From: DASQYE01 sp035940775 | GTDB lineage: Bacteria > Acidobacteriota > Blastocatellia > Pyrinomonadales > Pyrinomonadaceae | DNA length: 64,000 nucleotides | Direction: 5' to 3' | NCBI GenBank assembly: GCA_035940775.1 | Contig: DASZEN010000008.1 | Coordinates: forward strand, 161,815 to 225,814 | Shown: one piece after another, positions 26,069-35,305 of the stretch | Numbering within the stretch: position 1 is the stretch's first letter | Layout: every line of letters begins with the position of its first letter | Made by a program: the position numbers and the translations under genes | Notes under the pieces: generated by a model | The model's input: only the letters and a program-made list of their open reading frames with translations | Told to the model about the DNA's origin: nothing | The model's database searches: none

Positions 26069-27655
26069 ATGATCTTTCAAAGTCCTCATGCAGAGGTGAC
26101 GATCCCGGATGTGGCGTTGACGGAGTTTGTGCTTCGGGGCGCGGGCCGCTGGTCGTCCAAGCCTGCCCTGATCGATGGGCAGACGGGCCGCCACATCACT
26201 TACGGCGAGTTAGCCGATTCGGTACGACGCGCGGCGGCGGGTCTTTCGGCGCGCGGACTTCGCAAGGGCGAAGTGTGCGCCATCTACAGCCCCAACTGCC
26301 CTGAGTACGCCATCGCCTTTCATGCGGTCGCCAGCCTCGGCGGCGTCAACACGACGATCAATCCGGTCTACACGGTCGAGGAGGTCGCGCATCAACTGCG
26401 CGACGCGCAGGCCGTCTACCTTTTGACAGTACCGCAACTGGTGGACAAAGCGCGCGAGGCGGCCCGGGCGGCGACCGGGGTGCGAGAGATATTCGTTTTC
26501 GGCGAGGCCGAGGGGGCGACCGCCTTCGCCGCTTTGCTCGAAACCGAGGAGGAGCCGCCTTCGGTCGAGATCGACCCGCGCGAAGACCTCGTGGCGCTTC
26601 CCTATTCGAGCGGAACGACCGGGCTTCCCAAAGGCGTCATGCTGACGCACCGCAACCTCGTCGCCAATCTTCTACAGGTCGAAGCGTTAAGGATCGTGGC
26701 CCATGACGATACCCTGATCTGTGTGCTGCCGATGTTCCACATCTACGGCATGGTCGTCATTATGAACCTGGGCCTGTCGGCCGGAGCGACTATTATCACC
26801 GTCCCGCGCTTCGAGATGGAGCAGTTCTTAAAGCTGTCGGAGGAGCATGGCGTCACGCTGGCCCACCTGGTCCCGCCCATCGTGCTCGCGCTCGCCAAGA
26901 ACCCTATAATCGAGCAGTACGATCTGTCGCGTCTGAAGACCATCTTCTCCGGCGCAGCCCCCCTGGGCGAAGACCTCACGCGCGCCTGCCAGGAGCGCCT
27001 CGGCTGTCGCGTCATACAGGGCTACGGGATGACGGAGACGAGCCCGGCGGCCCTCATCACTCCGTTTGAGACGACCGCCTCGAAGCCCGGTTCCGTAGGC
27101 ATCTGCGTTCCCAATACGGAGTGCAAGCTGGTGAGCACGGAGGACGGCACGGAGCAGGGCTTGAAGGGCCGAGGGGAAATCTGGATTCGTGGGCCGCAGG
27201 TGATGAAGGGTTATCTGAATCGCCCGGAGGCGACGGCCCAGACCGTGGACGCCGACGGGTGGCTGCATACGGGCGACATCGCCTATGCCGACGAGGACGG
27301 CCATTTCTATATCGTAGACCGCTTGAAAGAGCTGATTAAGTATAAGGGCTTTCAGGTCGCTCCGGCCGAGTTGGAGGCCGTGCTGCTGACGCATCCCTGC
27401 GTGGCGGACGCTGCCGTTATCCCGAGCCCCGACGAGGAAGCGGGCGAAGTGCCGAAGGCTTTCATCGTGCTCAGAACCGAAGTCGGCGAAGAAGAGATTA
27501 TGGAGTTTATAGCCGAGCGCGTCGCCCCCTACAAGAAGCTCCGTTTCGTGGAGTTCGTCGAGCAGATTCCAAAATCACCCGCGGGCAAGATTTTGCGTCG
27601 CGTGTTGAAAGAACGCGAAAGAGAAAGGGTTCAAACGAGATGTCAACCGAGCTGA
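26069..27655 (+). CDS. Acyl-CoA/4-coumarate-CoA ligase-like AMP-binding enzyme
   Basis: The 528-residue protein has the ANL adenylation layout: the P-loop YSSGTTGLPKGVMLTH, the motif GYGMTETSP, the hinge block GWLHTGDIAYADEDGHFYIVDRLKELIK with the conserved Asp, and the catalytic Lys near the end in PKSPAGKILRR. This activates a carboxylic acid to an acyl-adenylate and then an acyl-CoA. The length fits medium/long-chain or 4-coumarate ligases. Its end overlaps the next start by 16 nt, so it is co-translated with the NTF2-like protein. Acid specificity cannot be read from the sequence. Confidence 0.9.
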   Translation: MIFQSPHAEVTIPDVALTEFVLRGAGRWSSKPALIDGQTGRHITYGELADSVRRAAAGLSARGLRKGEVCAIYSPNCPEYAIAFHAVASLGGVNTTINPVYTVEEVAHQLRDAQAVYLLTVPQLVDKAREAARAATGVREIFVFGEAEGATAFAALLETEEEPPSVEIDPREDLVALPYSSGTTGLPKGVMLTHRNLVANLLQVEALRIVAHDDTLICVLPMFHIYGMVVIMNLGLSAGATIITVPRFEMEQFLKLSEEHGVTLAHLVPPIVLALAKNPIIEQYDLSRLKTIFSGAAPLGEDLTRACQERLGCRVIQGYGMTETSPAALITPFETTASKPGSVGICVPNTECKLVSTEDGTEQGLKGRGEIWIRGPQVMKGYLNRPEATAQTVDADGWLHTGDIAYADEDGHFYIVDRLKELIKYKGFQVAPAELEAVLLTHPCVADAAVIPSPDEEAGEVPKAFIVLRTEVGEEEIMEFIAERVAPYKKLRFVEFVEQIPKSPAGKILRRVLKERERERVQTRCQPS

Positions 27656-28023
27656 TACAAAAGGCCGTTGCAGATTATTTCGCCGCCACGCGCGCGATGG
27701 ACTCGGCCCGCTGGGTCGCCACTTTCAGTGAAGACGCCGTCAGTTACGATCCGGCGGCCCCGCCCGCCCGAGGCCACGAGGCCCTGCGCCTGTTCTTCGA
27801 GAGCATCGCAGGGGCTTTCCGCGAAGTCGGGCTGACCGAAGACAATGTTTTCATAGTGGGCCGCGAGGCCGCCGTCAAATGGACTGGCCGCGGCGTGGGC
27901 CGCAATGGCCGCGAGGTGGTTTTCGAGGGCATAGACATCTTCGAGGTCAACGATGCCGGTAAGATTCAAACCGTTCGGGCCTACTGGAATCCGGCCGCGC
28001 TGATGGCGCAATTACAGGGCTAG
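27640..28023 (+). CDS. NTF2-like/SnoaL-like small protein
   Basis: The 127-residue protein has the NTF2/SnoaL pattern: an N-terminal helix (ADYFAATRAMDSARWVATF), DAVSYDPAAPPARGHEAL, and a curved sheet ending in VRAYWNPAALMAQLQG. The family forms cone-shaped pockets in isomerases, cyclases and carrier-like proteins. The start overlaps the acyl-CoA ligase gene in another frame, so a role on the same substrate is likely but not shown. Confidence 0.82.
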   Translation: MSTELIQKAVADYFAATRAMDSARWVATFSEDAVSYDPAAPPARGHEALRLFFESIAGAFREVGLTEDNVFIVGREAAVKWTGRGVGRNGREVVFEGIDIFEVNDAGKIQTVRAYWNPAALMAQLQG

Positions 28024-28114
28024 ACGCGCTTTGTGCTAGAGTCTCGAACTCAGACCGAGAGAGAGAGCGCTCTTGCGCGCTTTTCCTCCGTCGGGGAGAA
28101 AGTAGACTGGAAAC

Positions 28115-29110
28115 ATGAGAACAGTCCGCCTCATCGCTTCACTTGCTCTGATCGTTCAAGCCAGCCTCTTTTCGCTCCCCGTGGCCCGGCCCGCCGCCGC
28201 CGCGCAAACGGCTCCGGCCGACTGGAAGAGAGTCGCGCCTGAAGATGAAGAGTTCACAGTGCTCATGCCGGAGGCTCCCCAGATCGAAACCGAGAAGGAG
28301 CCGGTCGGGCAGGTCACGCTCACCACTACCTATTACACACTGACGAGCGCCGAAGGGCTTCTCTATTTCATCACCTCCGTGGGCGGCATGGAGACTCTCA
28401 CCGCCTCGATGTCGGATAAAGAGAGACTGGCGACCTACTCGCAGGGCTTCTGGGGCGGCTTCCTCAAGGGCATTCGTGATCGGGGGATGAGGGCTGAAAA
28501 GACCTACCTGCGCGACTTGAAGCTGAACGGCTATCCGGGCGAGGCCAACGAGATTATCATGGGCGACTTAAGCGGCCTCGCGCACGTCTATGCGACGCGC
28601 AGGAAATTCTATGCCGTGATGATCTTTAACGCCGCCAAAGGCGATCCCGGAATAGAGCGGTTCCTGGGCTCGTTTACGCTCGCCCAACCGAAGGGGATAC
28701 CCGTAGCAGAAGGCACGCCAGCGGCGCGTTCGAGCGGCGAGGCCGGAGTCGGCGTCCCGCCCGTGCCAGGCATCGTCGTGGAGGAACCGCCGCCGCCCGC
28801 GCCCACACCTGCGCGCCCGCTCGCGGCGAGCCCTATCAACGGCGGCGTGCTCAACGGCAAGGCGCTCAGCCTGCCGAAGCCCTCTTACCCGGCCGAGGCC
28901 AGGGCTGCTAAAGCCGGTGGCACCGTGACGGTTCGGGTACTCATAGATGAAAACGGCGAGGTGATCCGGGCAGAAGCCGTCTCGGGCCATCCGCTCTTGC
29001 ACTCGGCGGCGGTCGAGGCGGCGCGTCAGGCGAAATTCTCGCCGACGAAGCTCGTCGGACAGCCCGTGAAGGTGACGGGCGTGCTCGTTTATAACTTCAT
29101 CGCCCAGTAA
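28115..29110 (+). CDS. TonB-family energy transducer with signal peptide
   Basis: The 331-residue product begins with a signal or anchor (residues 5-29). A middle region of about 170 residues has an Ala/Gly fold of unknown kind (FTVLMPEAPQIETEKEPVG). It is followed by a Pro-rich linker (EEPPPPAPTPARPLA, about 230-245) and a TonB C-terminal domain (LPKPSYPAEARAAKAGGTVT, VLIDENGEVIRAEAVSGHPLL). TonB domains contact outer-membrane receptors to pass on proton-motive force. No exbB or exbD is nearby. A TonB receptor is encoded 14 kb downstream. The middle region is unusual for a transducer, so the protein may be exported and not span the envelope in the classical way. Confidence 0.82.
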   Translation: MRTVRLIASLALIVQASLFSLPVARPAAAAQTAPADWKRVAPEDEEFTVLMPEAPQIETEKEPVGQVTLTTTYYTLTSAEGLLYFITSVGGMETLTASMSDKERLATYSQGFWGGFLKGIRDRGMRAEKTYLRDLKLNGYPGEANEIIMGDLSGLAHVYATRRKFYAVMIFNAAKGDPGIERFLGSFTLAQPKGIPVAEGTPAARSSGEAGVGVPPVPGIVVEEPPPPAPTPARPLAASPINGGVLNGKALSLPKPSYPAEARAAKAGGTVTVRVLIDENGEVIRAEAVSGHPLLHSAAVEAARQAKFSPTKLVGQPVKVTGVLVYNFIAQ

Positions 29111-29117
29111 GCGAAAA

Positions 29118-29138
29118 GAGAGAGAGCACACACGGAGG
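29118..29138 (+). other. GA-tract/CACACACGGAGG element
   Basis: GAGAGAGAGCACACACGGAG (from 29118) recurs almost exactly at 58886-58909. Here it lies in the loop of a hairpin with arms GAAAAGAG (29113-29120) and CTCTTTTC (29158-29165), just after the tonB stop. Confidence 0.4.
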
Positions 29139-29212
29139 GAGATCTATGCACGGCGCGCTCTTTTCACGTCCGATGGGCAGCGGAGCGCGAGCCCCAAATT
29201 TTTTGATTTCGG

Positions 29213-29734
29213 ATGATGACGATGGAAAAAGAGTTCGCAAGGCTGGATTCAACGCATCGGAAGCTGCTTGATTTGATCGAGCCCGTTGACGACGAGCGAT
29301 TTGCGCGCCGTCCCTCGCCCAATGAGTGGAGCATAGCGGAGATCGTGCACCATCTGTGCATGGTCGAGCAGCGCGTCATAGATGAGTTGGAGCGGGCGCT
29401 CGCCGCGCCGCCTTTCCGCATGGGATTGCTTCAACGTCTGATGCCGGTCGGCTTTCTGGTCGGGTCGCGCGTGGTTCGCGTCAAAGCGCCGAGGGCGGTC
29501 GAGCCGCTCGACGCGCCCTCAAAAGAAGAGGCCATCGCCAATTACCAGAGCGTGCGCGCTCGTCTCAAAGAGTTCAGCGCGCGCCTCGGACGCGGGCGGC
29601 TCGAACAGCTCGCCATGAAGCATCCATTCCTCGGCAAGTTCGATGGCGTCCGCGCCGTCGAATTCGCGGGCCATCACGAGCGACGCCACTGCAAACAGAT
29701 CAAAGAGACCATCAGGAAGATCGACCGGGGCTGA
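29213..29734 (+). CDS. DinB-family protein
   Basis: The 173-residue product has the DinB/YfiT four-helix layout: an opening helix EKEFARLDSTHRKLLDLIE, the recurring PSPNEWSIAEIVHHLCMVEQ with its metal-ligand His, and the closing HHERRHCKQIKETIRKI with two further His. Three His on these helices bind a divalent metal in the family. Members include thiol-S-transferases and stress-induced proteins; the specific reaction here is unknown. Three in-frame ATG codons at the start leave the exact start open. Confidence 0.85.
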   Translation: MMTMEKEFARLDSTHRKLLDLIEPVDDERFARRPSPNEWSIAEIVHHLCMVEQRVIDELERALAAPPFRMGLLQRLMPVGFLVGSRVVRVKAPRAVEPLDAPSKEEAIANYQSVRARLKEFSARLGRGRLEQLAMKHPFLGKFDGVRAVEFAGHHERRHCKQIKETIRKIDRG

Positions 29735-29799
29735 TCCTATCGGTTCAGGCTTCCGGCAGCGCACGCGGCCCTTTCTGTAGCCGACCTGTATTCAGAAAC

Positions 29800-29842
29800 G
29801 GAGCGGGTTCTGCCGAGCGCGGCACCCGGCAGAGCCCGCTCC
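29800..29842. terminator. Long GC-rich hairpin before the decarboxylase gene
   Basis: GGAGCGGGTTCTGCCG (29800-29815) pairs along 16 bp with CGGCAGAGCCCGCTCC (29827-29842), with a single G-T pair and an 11-nt loop. It starts 66 nt after the DinB gene. No uridine tract follows, but GCCCGCTCCGTCCT is repeated directly afterwards. It may end the DinB transcript or act in the leader of the decarboxylase gene. Confidence 0.45.
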
Positions 29843-29956
29843 GTCCTCGCTCGCAACGCCCGCTCCGTCCTTTCGCTTGACGCTGCTCTTGTGTCCAGAC
29901 TATCTTCGCTTGCGTTTACCCTACTTGCCGATTTTTTCATACGGAGTCTTGATTTA

Positions 29957-31375
29957 ATGACGACGCAACTCGCCGCTCCTGCTCCGGCATGGACGATTCC
30001 GGGATTCCTGGAGACGCGCGGCGGCCACCTGACCATCAACGGCGTCGATGCGCTCTCTTTGACTGAAGAGCATGACACGCCGCTCTTCGTCTTTTCGCAG
30101 CCCCGTATCCGCTCGAACATCGAACGATTGCAGCGCGCCGCCGCCGGACTTAAGCAGCCCGTCCGCTTCTTCTACGCCTCAAAGGCCAACTCCAACATGG
30201 CCGTCCTCAAGACGGTGCTCGACTCAGGGATTGACGCCGAAGTAAACAGCGGCGGCGAACTCTTCAAGGCGCTGCGCGCAGGTTTCGCTCCGCGTCAGCT
30301 TATCTTCAACGGCACGAGCAAAACCCGCGCGGAGATAGACCAGGCCACGAGCGCGGGCATTCATGCCATAAACGTCGATTCCCTTTACGAGATAGAGCTG
30401 GTGGAGGAGTCCGCCAAGCGGCTGGGTAAACGCGCGCGCATCGCCCTGCGGCTCGTGCCGGAGATCGGCACGCGCTCGCACCTCGGGTTGCAGACCGCGC
30501 TCCTGACCTCCAAATTCGGAATCTCTTCCTCCGAGGTGCTCGAAGCCTTCCGGCGCGCGCTGCGCCATCCGGAACACATCCACGTCTGCGGCATACACAT
30601 CCACGTCGGCTCGCAGACGCCGGATGTCGAGCCGTTCGCCACCGCCTTCAAGACGATGTGGGAGCATCTGGTCACGATCCATCGCGAGACGGGCCACACG
30701 CTCGAACACATCAACCTCGGCGGCGGCATTCCCGTCAACTACCTGCGCGACCGCTCGCACGCGAGCCAATTGCCCGAGCACGAGCGAGACATGCTCGGCG
30801 CTGACCTTGAGCCCGACGCGGTGCTCGCTTCGGCGCTTCGCGTCGCGCGCGAATCGGCCCGCGCGGCCGGGGCCGAACACCTTCTTGACAACGTGACTAT
30901 CCTGCTCGAACCCGGACGCAGCGTGATCGCCGATGCGGGGCTTGTGCTCACCACCGTGCGTAATATTAAGCGGCGGCCCGAGACCGGTGACGTGTGGCTG
31001 TTGACGGACGCCGGTTATAATCTTTTGCTTTCGATGAACAACTACAAGTGGTATTACCACCTCGTCTCGGCGACGCGCGCCGACGCTGCGGCCTCGGCCC
31101 TTTACAAGGTCGCCGGGCCGTTGTGCGATTCCGGCGATGTCTATTTCGACATCGAGCGCGGCGGACGCCTGCCCGATTATCGCGGGCTGCCTGACAAGGT
31201 CGAACCGGGTGAAGTCCTTGCTCTTCTAAACAGCGGCGCTTACTCGCTCGCGCAGATGTTCCCCTACAACGGACGCCCGCTGCCCGCCGCCGTGATGGTG
31301 CGCGAGGGCGGATGTGTCGATCTCATTCGCCGCCGCGATACCCACGACGATCTGATCGCGCAGGACATCTGGTAG
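29957..31375 (+). CDS. lysA: Diaminopimelate decarboxylase-like PLP enzyme
   Basis: I place the start at the ATG at 29957 (GGAGT 9-10 nt upstream); 22 more codons upstream are not protein-like. The 472-residue product is an alanine-racemase-fold group IV decarboxylase. FYASKANSNMAVL holds the PLP lysine, HIHVGSQTPDVEPF and the Gly-rich INLGGGIPVNY bind phosphate, LEPGRSVIADAG supplies the family Arg, and CDSGDVYFD holds the catalytic Cys-Asp. It would decarboxylate meso-diaminopimelate to lysine. It could also be an ornithine- or arginine-type relative, since it is longer than usual LysA (about 420). Confidence 0.82.
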   Translation: MTTQLAAPAPAWTIPGFLETRGGHLTINGVDALSLTEEHDTPLFVFSQPRIRSNIERLQRAAAGLKQPVRFFYASKANSNMAVLKTVLDSGIDAEVNSGGELFKALRAGFAPRQLIFNGTSKTRAEIDQATSAGIHAINVDSLYEIELVEESAKRLGKRARIALRLVPEIGTRSHLGLQTALLTSKFGISSSEVLEAFRRALRHPEHIHVCGIHIHVGSQTPDVEPFATAFKTMWEHLVTIHRETGHTLEHINLGGGIPVNYLRDRSHASQLPEHERDMLGADLEPDAVLASALRVARESARAAGAEHLLDNVTILLEPGRSVIADAGLVLTTVRNIKRRPETGDVWLLTDAGYNLLLSMNNYKWYYHLVSATRADAAASALYKVAGPLCDSGDVYFDIERGGRLPDYRGLPDKVEPGEVLALLNSGAYSLAQMFPYNGRPLPAAVMVREGGCVDLIRRRDTHDDLIAQDIW

Positions 31376-31440
31376 GAAATTCTTTTAAGTCAGACTCGGG
31401 AAAGTTCTCTTCCGCTCGACCTTCGATCAGGAGTTCTGCC

Positions 31441-32853
31441 ATGAAGAATTACGCTGAACAGATAAAACTGAAGAGTCGCCCCTCGCGCCGCGAGTTTCTA
31501 AAGTATGCGGGCGCGGCGGCGCTCGGCGCGCCCCTTCTCACAAATGCTCAAACGGGGCGGCGCGCGCATTCCTGCATCATTATCGGGGCGGGGCTTTCGG
31601 GCCTCGCCGCCGCGTACGCGCTCGGGCGGGCGGGCTGGCGTGTGACGGTGCTCGAAGCGAGGGCGAGGCTTGGGGGGCGCGTCCTCTCCTTCAGCTTCAG
31701 GGAGACGCCCCAGCTTGTGTGCGAGCTTGGAGGCGAATGGGTCGGGGCGAGCCACGAACGCGTGCAGGCTCTCTGCCGCGAGTTCGGGATCGCTTTGAAA
31801 GACCATCGCTTCGCGGCCTCGCTGATGCGCGACGGAATTGTCTCGCGCCCCGGCCAGTGGAGTTTTTCGTCGCAGGCGGAGACGGCCTTCGAGAAGTTCC
31901 GAAAAACCTACAAGGGCTACACGCAGCGCGAGCGCGAGCGGCTGGATCGCTACGATTGGTGGACGTGGCTCGAAGAGCTTGGATTCACTGAGGATGATCT
32001 GCTCCTGCGCGACCTTCAGGACAGCACGGACTTCGGCGAATCGATTCGCCACGTTTCCGCCTTCGCCGCCGCCGCCGAGTATTTCGAGTCGAGTCCGGCC
32101 AACGAGATGGATTTCAAGATGGTTGGGGGCAATTCGCGGCTGGTGAACGCGTTTGCCGAGCGCGTCGGCGCACAGAACATACGCCTCGGTATGCCCGTCC
32201 GGGCCATTGAGCAGCGAAGGGGGCGCGTGCGCGTCACAGCCGGTGGCGAACAGTTCACCGCCGACGCCTGCATCTGTACCGCCCCGGCCCGCACCCTCGA
32301 CAAGATCAGCTTTGACCCACCTCTGTCAGCGGCGCAAAGCGCGGCCCTCGATCAACTTCAATACGCACGCATCATCAAGAACTCCGTGCTCTTCGCGGAG
32401 AGATTCTGGGGCGCCGAGGATTTCTCGCTCGTCAGCGATGTCACCTCTCATTACTATTTCCACAGCACGAAAGATCAACCGGGCCCGGAAGGGATACTCG
32501 TCAGCTATGCTGTGGGCGAGAAGGCGGACGTACTGGCGGCGCAAGATGCGCGCCGTCGCACGGACATAATCACGCGCGACCTGATTCCTCTGAACGAGCG
32601 CGCTCCCTCGCTGGCTAGAAATATAGAGTCGTACGCCTGGCAACGAGACCCCTACACGCAGGGAGCGTATGCGCTTTATCGTCCGGGCCAGTGGTTTACC
32701 ATCCGGCCCATCCTGCAACGCCCTCACGGGCAGGTGCTCTTCGCCGGAGAGCACCTTGCCGACTGGCAGGGCTTTATGGAGGGCGCGGTCGTCACGGGCG
32801 AAGAGGCTGCCAAAATGTTGACGGGCAGAAACAGGGCGCGGCGAGTCGTCTGA
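31441..32853 (+). CDS. Tat-exported FAD-dependent amine oxidase-like protein
   Basis: The start at 31441 gives a 470-residue protein with a twin-arginine signal (SRREFLKYAGAAALGAP). This is followed by the FAD dinucleotide-binding motif GAGLSGLAAAYALGRAGW and an amine-oxidase body (LGGRVLSFSF, ELGGEWVGASHERVQ). The C-terminal FAD block is VLFAGEHLADWQGFMEGAV. Such flavoenzymes oxidise amines or L-amino acids and release hydrogen peroxide; Tat export fits a folded cofactor protein moved to the periplasm. It follows the decarboxylase by 65 nt and precedes an amino acid permease, so the three may handle amino acids together. Confidence 0.87.
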   Translation: MKNYAEQIKLKSRPSRREFLKYAGAAALGAPLLTNAQTGRRAHSCIIIGAGLSGLAAAYALGRAGWRVTVLEARARLGGRVLSFSFRETPQLVCELGGEWVGASHERVQALCREFGIALKDHRFAASLMRDGIVSRPGQWSFSSQAETAFEKFRKTYKGYTQRERERLDRYDWWTWLEELGFTEDDLLLRDLQDSTDFGESIRHVSAFAAAAEYFESSPANEMDFKMVGGNSRLVNAFAERVGAQNIRLGMPVRAIEQRRGRVRVTAGGEQFTADACICTAPARTLDKISFDPPLSAAQSAALDQLQYARIIKNSVLFAERFWGAEDFSLVSDVTSHYYFHSTKDQPGPEGILVSYAVGEKADVLAAQDARRRTDIITRDLIPLNERAPSLARNIESYAWQRDPYTQGAYALYRPGQWFTIRPILQRPHGQVLFAGEHLADWQGFMEGAVVTGEEAAKMLTGRNRARRVV

Positions 32854-32979
32854 ACCAGGAGTGTAATCGCAAAGGCGCGGCCCGCGCACAAAACGATCCG
32901 ATCTTTTGAGCGGCCAGCGCGGTGCGCGCGACGCACGCTCTCTTAAACCTAAACCACGCGCTCTCTTAAACTTTAAACC

Positions 32980-34437
32980 ATGGCACAGCTTGCTCCCAGC
33001 AATATCACGCTCGTTCGCGGCCTGACGCTCGTCGCGGCCATCTCTATAGTGATCGGCAATGTGGTCGGGACGGGCGTTTTTCTGAAGACGCGCGTGATGA
33101 CGTGCAACGTCGGATCGCCGGGCATGGTGGTTCTGGTGTGGGTGGCGGCGGGCGTCCTGAGCCTGGCGGGCGCGCTCACCTACGCGGAGCTGGCCGCGAT
33201 GATGCCGCGCGCCGGGGGCGAATATGTCTTCGTGCGCGAGGCGTACGGGGCGGGGCCCGGATTTCTCTACGGCTGGATGCAGGTCTTTATCGCCAAGACC
33301 GGCTCGCAGGCTTCGGTCGCCGTCGCGCTGGCCATCTTTCTGAATGATTTGACCGCCGGAGCGCTCAATACCATCTATTTCAAGCGCATGATCTATAGTT
33401 ACGAATTTCAATTCGGGACTTTGCAGGTCGTCGCCCTCTCGGCCATCGCCGTTGTCACTCTGGTCAACTGCGCGACCGTTGCCGTCAGCGGCAATATCGC
33501 CGCCTTTCTGACCGTGATAAAGATCGCGCTCGTCCTCGGCGTCGGCTTCGGCGCGTTTCTGCTCTCGAAGAGCGGCGACTGGTCGCACTTCGCTCTGGCG
33601 AACGAGGGCGGCAAGTGTTTCGGTGTGAACGAGGCGGCGCGATACGGCATGGCCGGGTTCGGGGCGGCGATGCTCGGCGCTCTGTGGGGCTACGACGGCT
33701 GGAATAATCTGACGCTCGTGGCGGGCGAAGTGAAAAATCCGCAGCGCAATATCCCGCTCGCCCTCATAGGCGGAATGCTCATCATCATCTCGCTCTACGT
33801 CTTCGTCAACATAGCCTATTTTTATGCGCTCGATCCGACGACCATCGCCAACATTACCAAAGAATCCTCGGTCGCCAGGGAAGTCGCGCAGACTTTCCTT
33901 GGGCCCGTGGCCGTCAGCTTGATCGCGGCGGCGCTGATGATGTCCTGCATCGGCACGCTGCACACCTCGATTTTAACGGGCGCGCGTGTGCCATACGCGA
34001 TGTCGCGCGACCGCCTCTTTTTCCAGAACCTCGCGCGCCTCTCGCAGCGCACGCACGTTCCCGTCGGCGCGCTCATCCTACAGGGCATCTGGGCCAGCGT
34101 GCTCGCGCTCTCCGGCTCCTTCGATACTCTGACCGATTATGTGATCTTCGGCTCGTGGATTTTCTACGGACTGGTGACGGCCTCCGTCTTCATCTTTCGC
34201 CGGAGGATGCCGAACGCCGAGCGCCCCTACCGCGCCTGGGGCTATCCCGTAGTGCCTGTGCTTTTCCTGCTGGTGACGGGCTGGCTTCTGGTCAACACGC
34301 TCTTGACGACTCCGGTGCAGGCGCTCATCGGAATCGGGTTGATCGCGCTCGGCCTGCCCGTCTACTGGTACTGGTCTAGACACAATCGCCTGACCTACGA
34401 GCCGCCGCCGCCCGCATCTCAGGATGACGGAGTATAG
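32980..34437 (+). CDS. APC-family amino acid permease
   Basis: The 485-residue protein has about 12 membrane segments with the APC core: an unwound first helix (VIGNVVGTGVFLKTRVM), the GGEYVFVREAYG motif, WGYDGWNNLTLVAGEVKNPQRNIP, and an ordered C-terminal bundle. It resembles LAT-type amino acid exchangers and permeases of the inner membrane. It lies 126 nt after the flavin oxidase. The transported amino acid is unknown. Confidence 0.88.
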   Translation: MAQLAPSNITLVRGLTLVAAISIVIGNVVGTGVFLKTRVMTCNVGSPGMVVLVWVAAGVLSLAGALTYAELAAMMPRAGGEYVFVREAYGAGPGFLYGWMQVFIAKTGSQASVAVALAIFLNDLTAGALNTIYFKRMIYSYEFQFGTLQVVALSAIAVVTLVNCATVAVSGNIAAFLTVIKIALVLGVGFGAFLLSKSGDWSHFALANEGGKCFGVNEAARYGMAGFGAAMLGALWGYDGWNNLTLVAGEVKNPQRNIPLALIGGMLIIISLYVFVNIAYFYALDPTTIANITKESSVAREVAQTFLGPVAVSLIAAALMMSCIGTLHTSILTGARVPYAMSRDRLFFQNLARLSQRTHVPVGALILQGIWASVLALSGSFDTLTDYVIFGSWIFYGLVTASVFIFRRRMPNAERPYRAWGYPVVPVLFLLVTGWLLVNTLLTTPVQALIGIGLIALGLPVYWYWSRHNRLTYEPPPPASQDDGV

Positions 34438-34512
34438 AGAGGGGGCGGCGCCAGCACGATCCCGGGGACGAACGCGCGCTCTTCCTGCTACAATCTTCTT
34501 TCGTAATCAACT

Positions 34513-35238
34513 ATGCGAAGTCTTAGTCTTCACTCATCTGCGTTGAAGGACGCTTCCGTTGATCTGGCCGGGGAGATAGTTCGTCTGGAGGCCCTGCTGG
34601 CCGAGCGGCGTGGCGAGCTGATCGCTCTACAGGAAGAGCTGCGCGCTTTCAGGGCGCTATATACGCAGGTGATCGGCAGTCTCCTGGCCGAGCTTTCAGA
34701 GGTCGAGCGCGCGATCAAAGAGGCTGAAAGACGCACGCTCGGCACGGACGATTCGACCGCTGACGAGGGGGAAGCTCCCTTTACGGACGACGCGGGGGCG
34801 GGTGATGCGCTGCCGGTCAAGACGACGCTGCGCAAGCTCTTCTGGTCTGTCGCCAAGTTGTTTCACCCGGACACGGCTGCCGATGAAACTGAGGCGCGCC
34901 GTCGCCACTCCATCATGGCCGAAGCGAGCCGCGCCTACAGGGAAGGCGATGTCGAGAGCCTGAATACGCTTCTCGGCGATGAAGAATTACGCTTCTATTG
35001 CGCGAGCGCGCACGATCACGAAACGCAAGAGGATTTGGCGAGCCGTCTGTTGAATATCAAAGAGGAGCTGCGGACGGTCGAGTTCGGCATCAAGCGCATC
35101 CGTCAGGACGGCCTGTACAGGCTCAAGCTCTCGGTTGCCGAAGAGGCCGCCTCGGGGCGCGACGCGCTCGCCGCGCAGGCGGACGCGATCAATAGAAAAA
35201 TCAGGAAGGCACGGCGGCGTCTCGAACACTTGTCTTAA
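34513..35238 (+). CDS. Coiled-coil protein with a J-domain-like HPD segment
   Basis: The 241-residue product starts with a long charged coiled coil (residues about 18-75). A low-complexity acidic stretch (TDDSTADEGEAPFTDDAGAGD) leads to a segment about 105-160 that reads like a DnaJ helix II/III: LRKLFWSVAKLFHPD with HPD at 118-120, then RRRHSIMAEASRAYREGDVESL. A second coiled coil fills the C-terminus. J-domains stimulate Hsp70 ATPase; the typical flanking helix I is hard to see, so Hsp70 contact is likely but not proved. A TACAAT box lies near 34489. No dnaK is in the window. Confidence 0.72.
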   Translation: MRSLSLHSSALKDASVDLAGEIVRLEALLAERRGELIALQEELRAFRALYTQVIGSLLAELSEVERAIKEAERRTLGTDDSTADEGEAPFTDDAGAGDALPVKTTLRKLFWSVAKLFHPDTAADETEARRRHSIMAEASRAYREGDVESLNTLLGDEELRFYCASAHDHETQEDLASRLLNIKEELRTVEFGIKRIRQDGLYRLKLSVAEEAASGRDALAAQADAINRKIRKARRRLEHLS

Positions 35239-35305
35239 TCGAACACCCGTCTTAAAAAGTCGGACTCGGACGCCGGGCAGAGACCGGATCAGGCGCGCCG
35301 TTTCC

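Noticed and set aside
32326..33963. 545-codon minus-strand frame across the flavin oxidase and permease genes
   Set aside because: It is a shadow: low complexity, rich in Arg/His/Asp, antisense to two well-supported genes.
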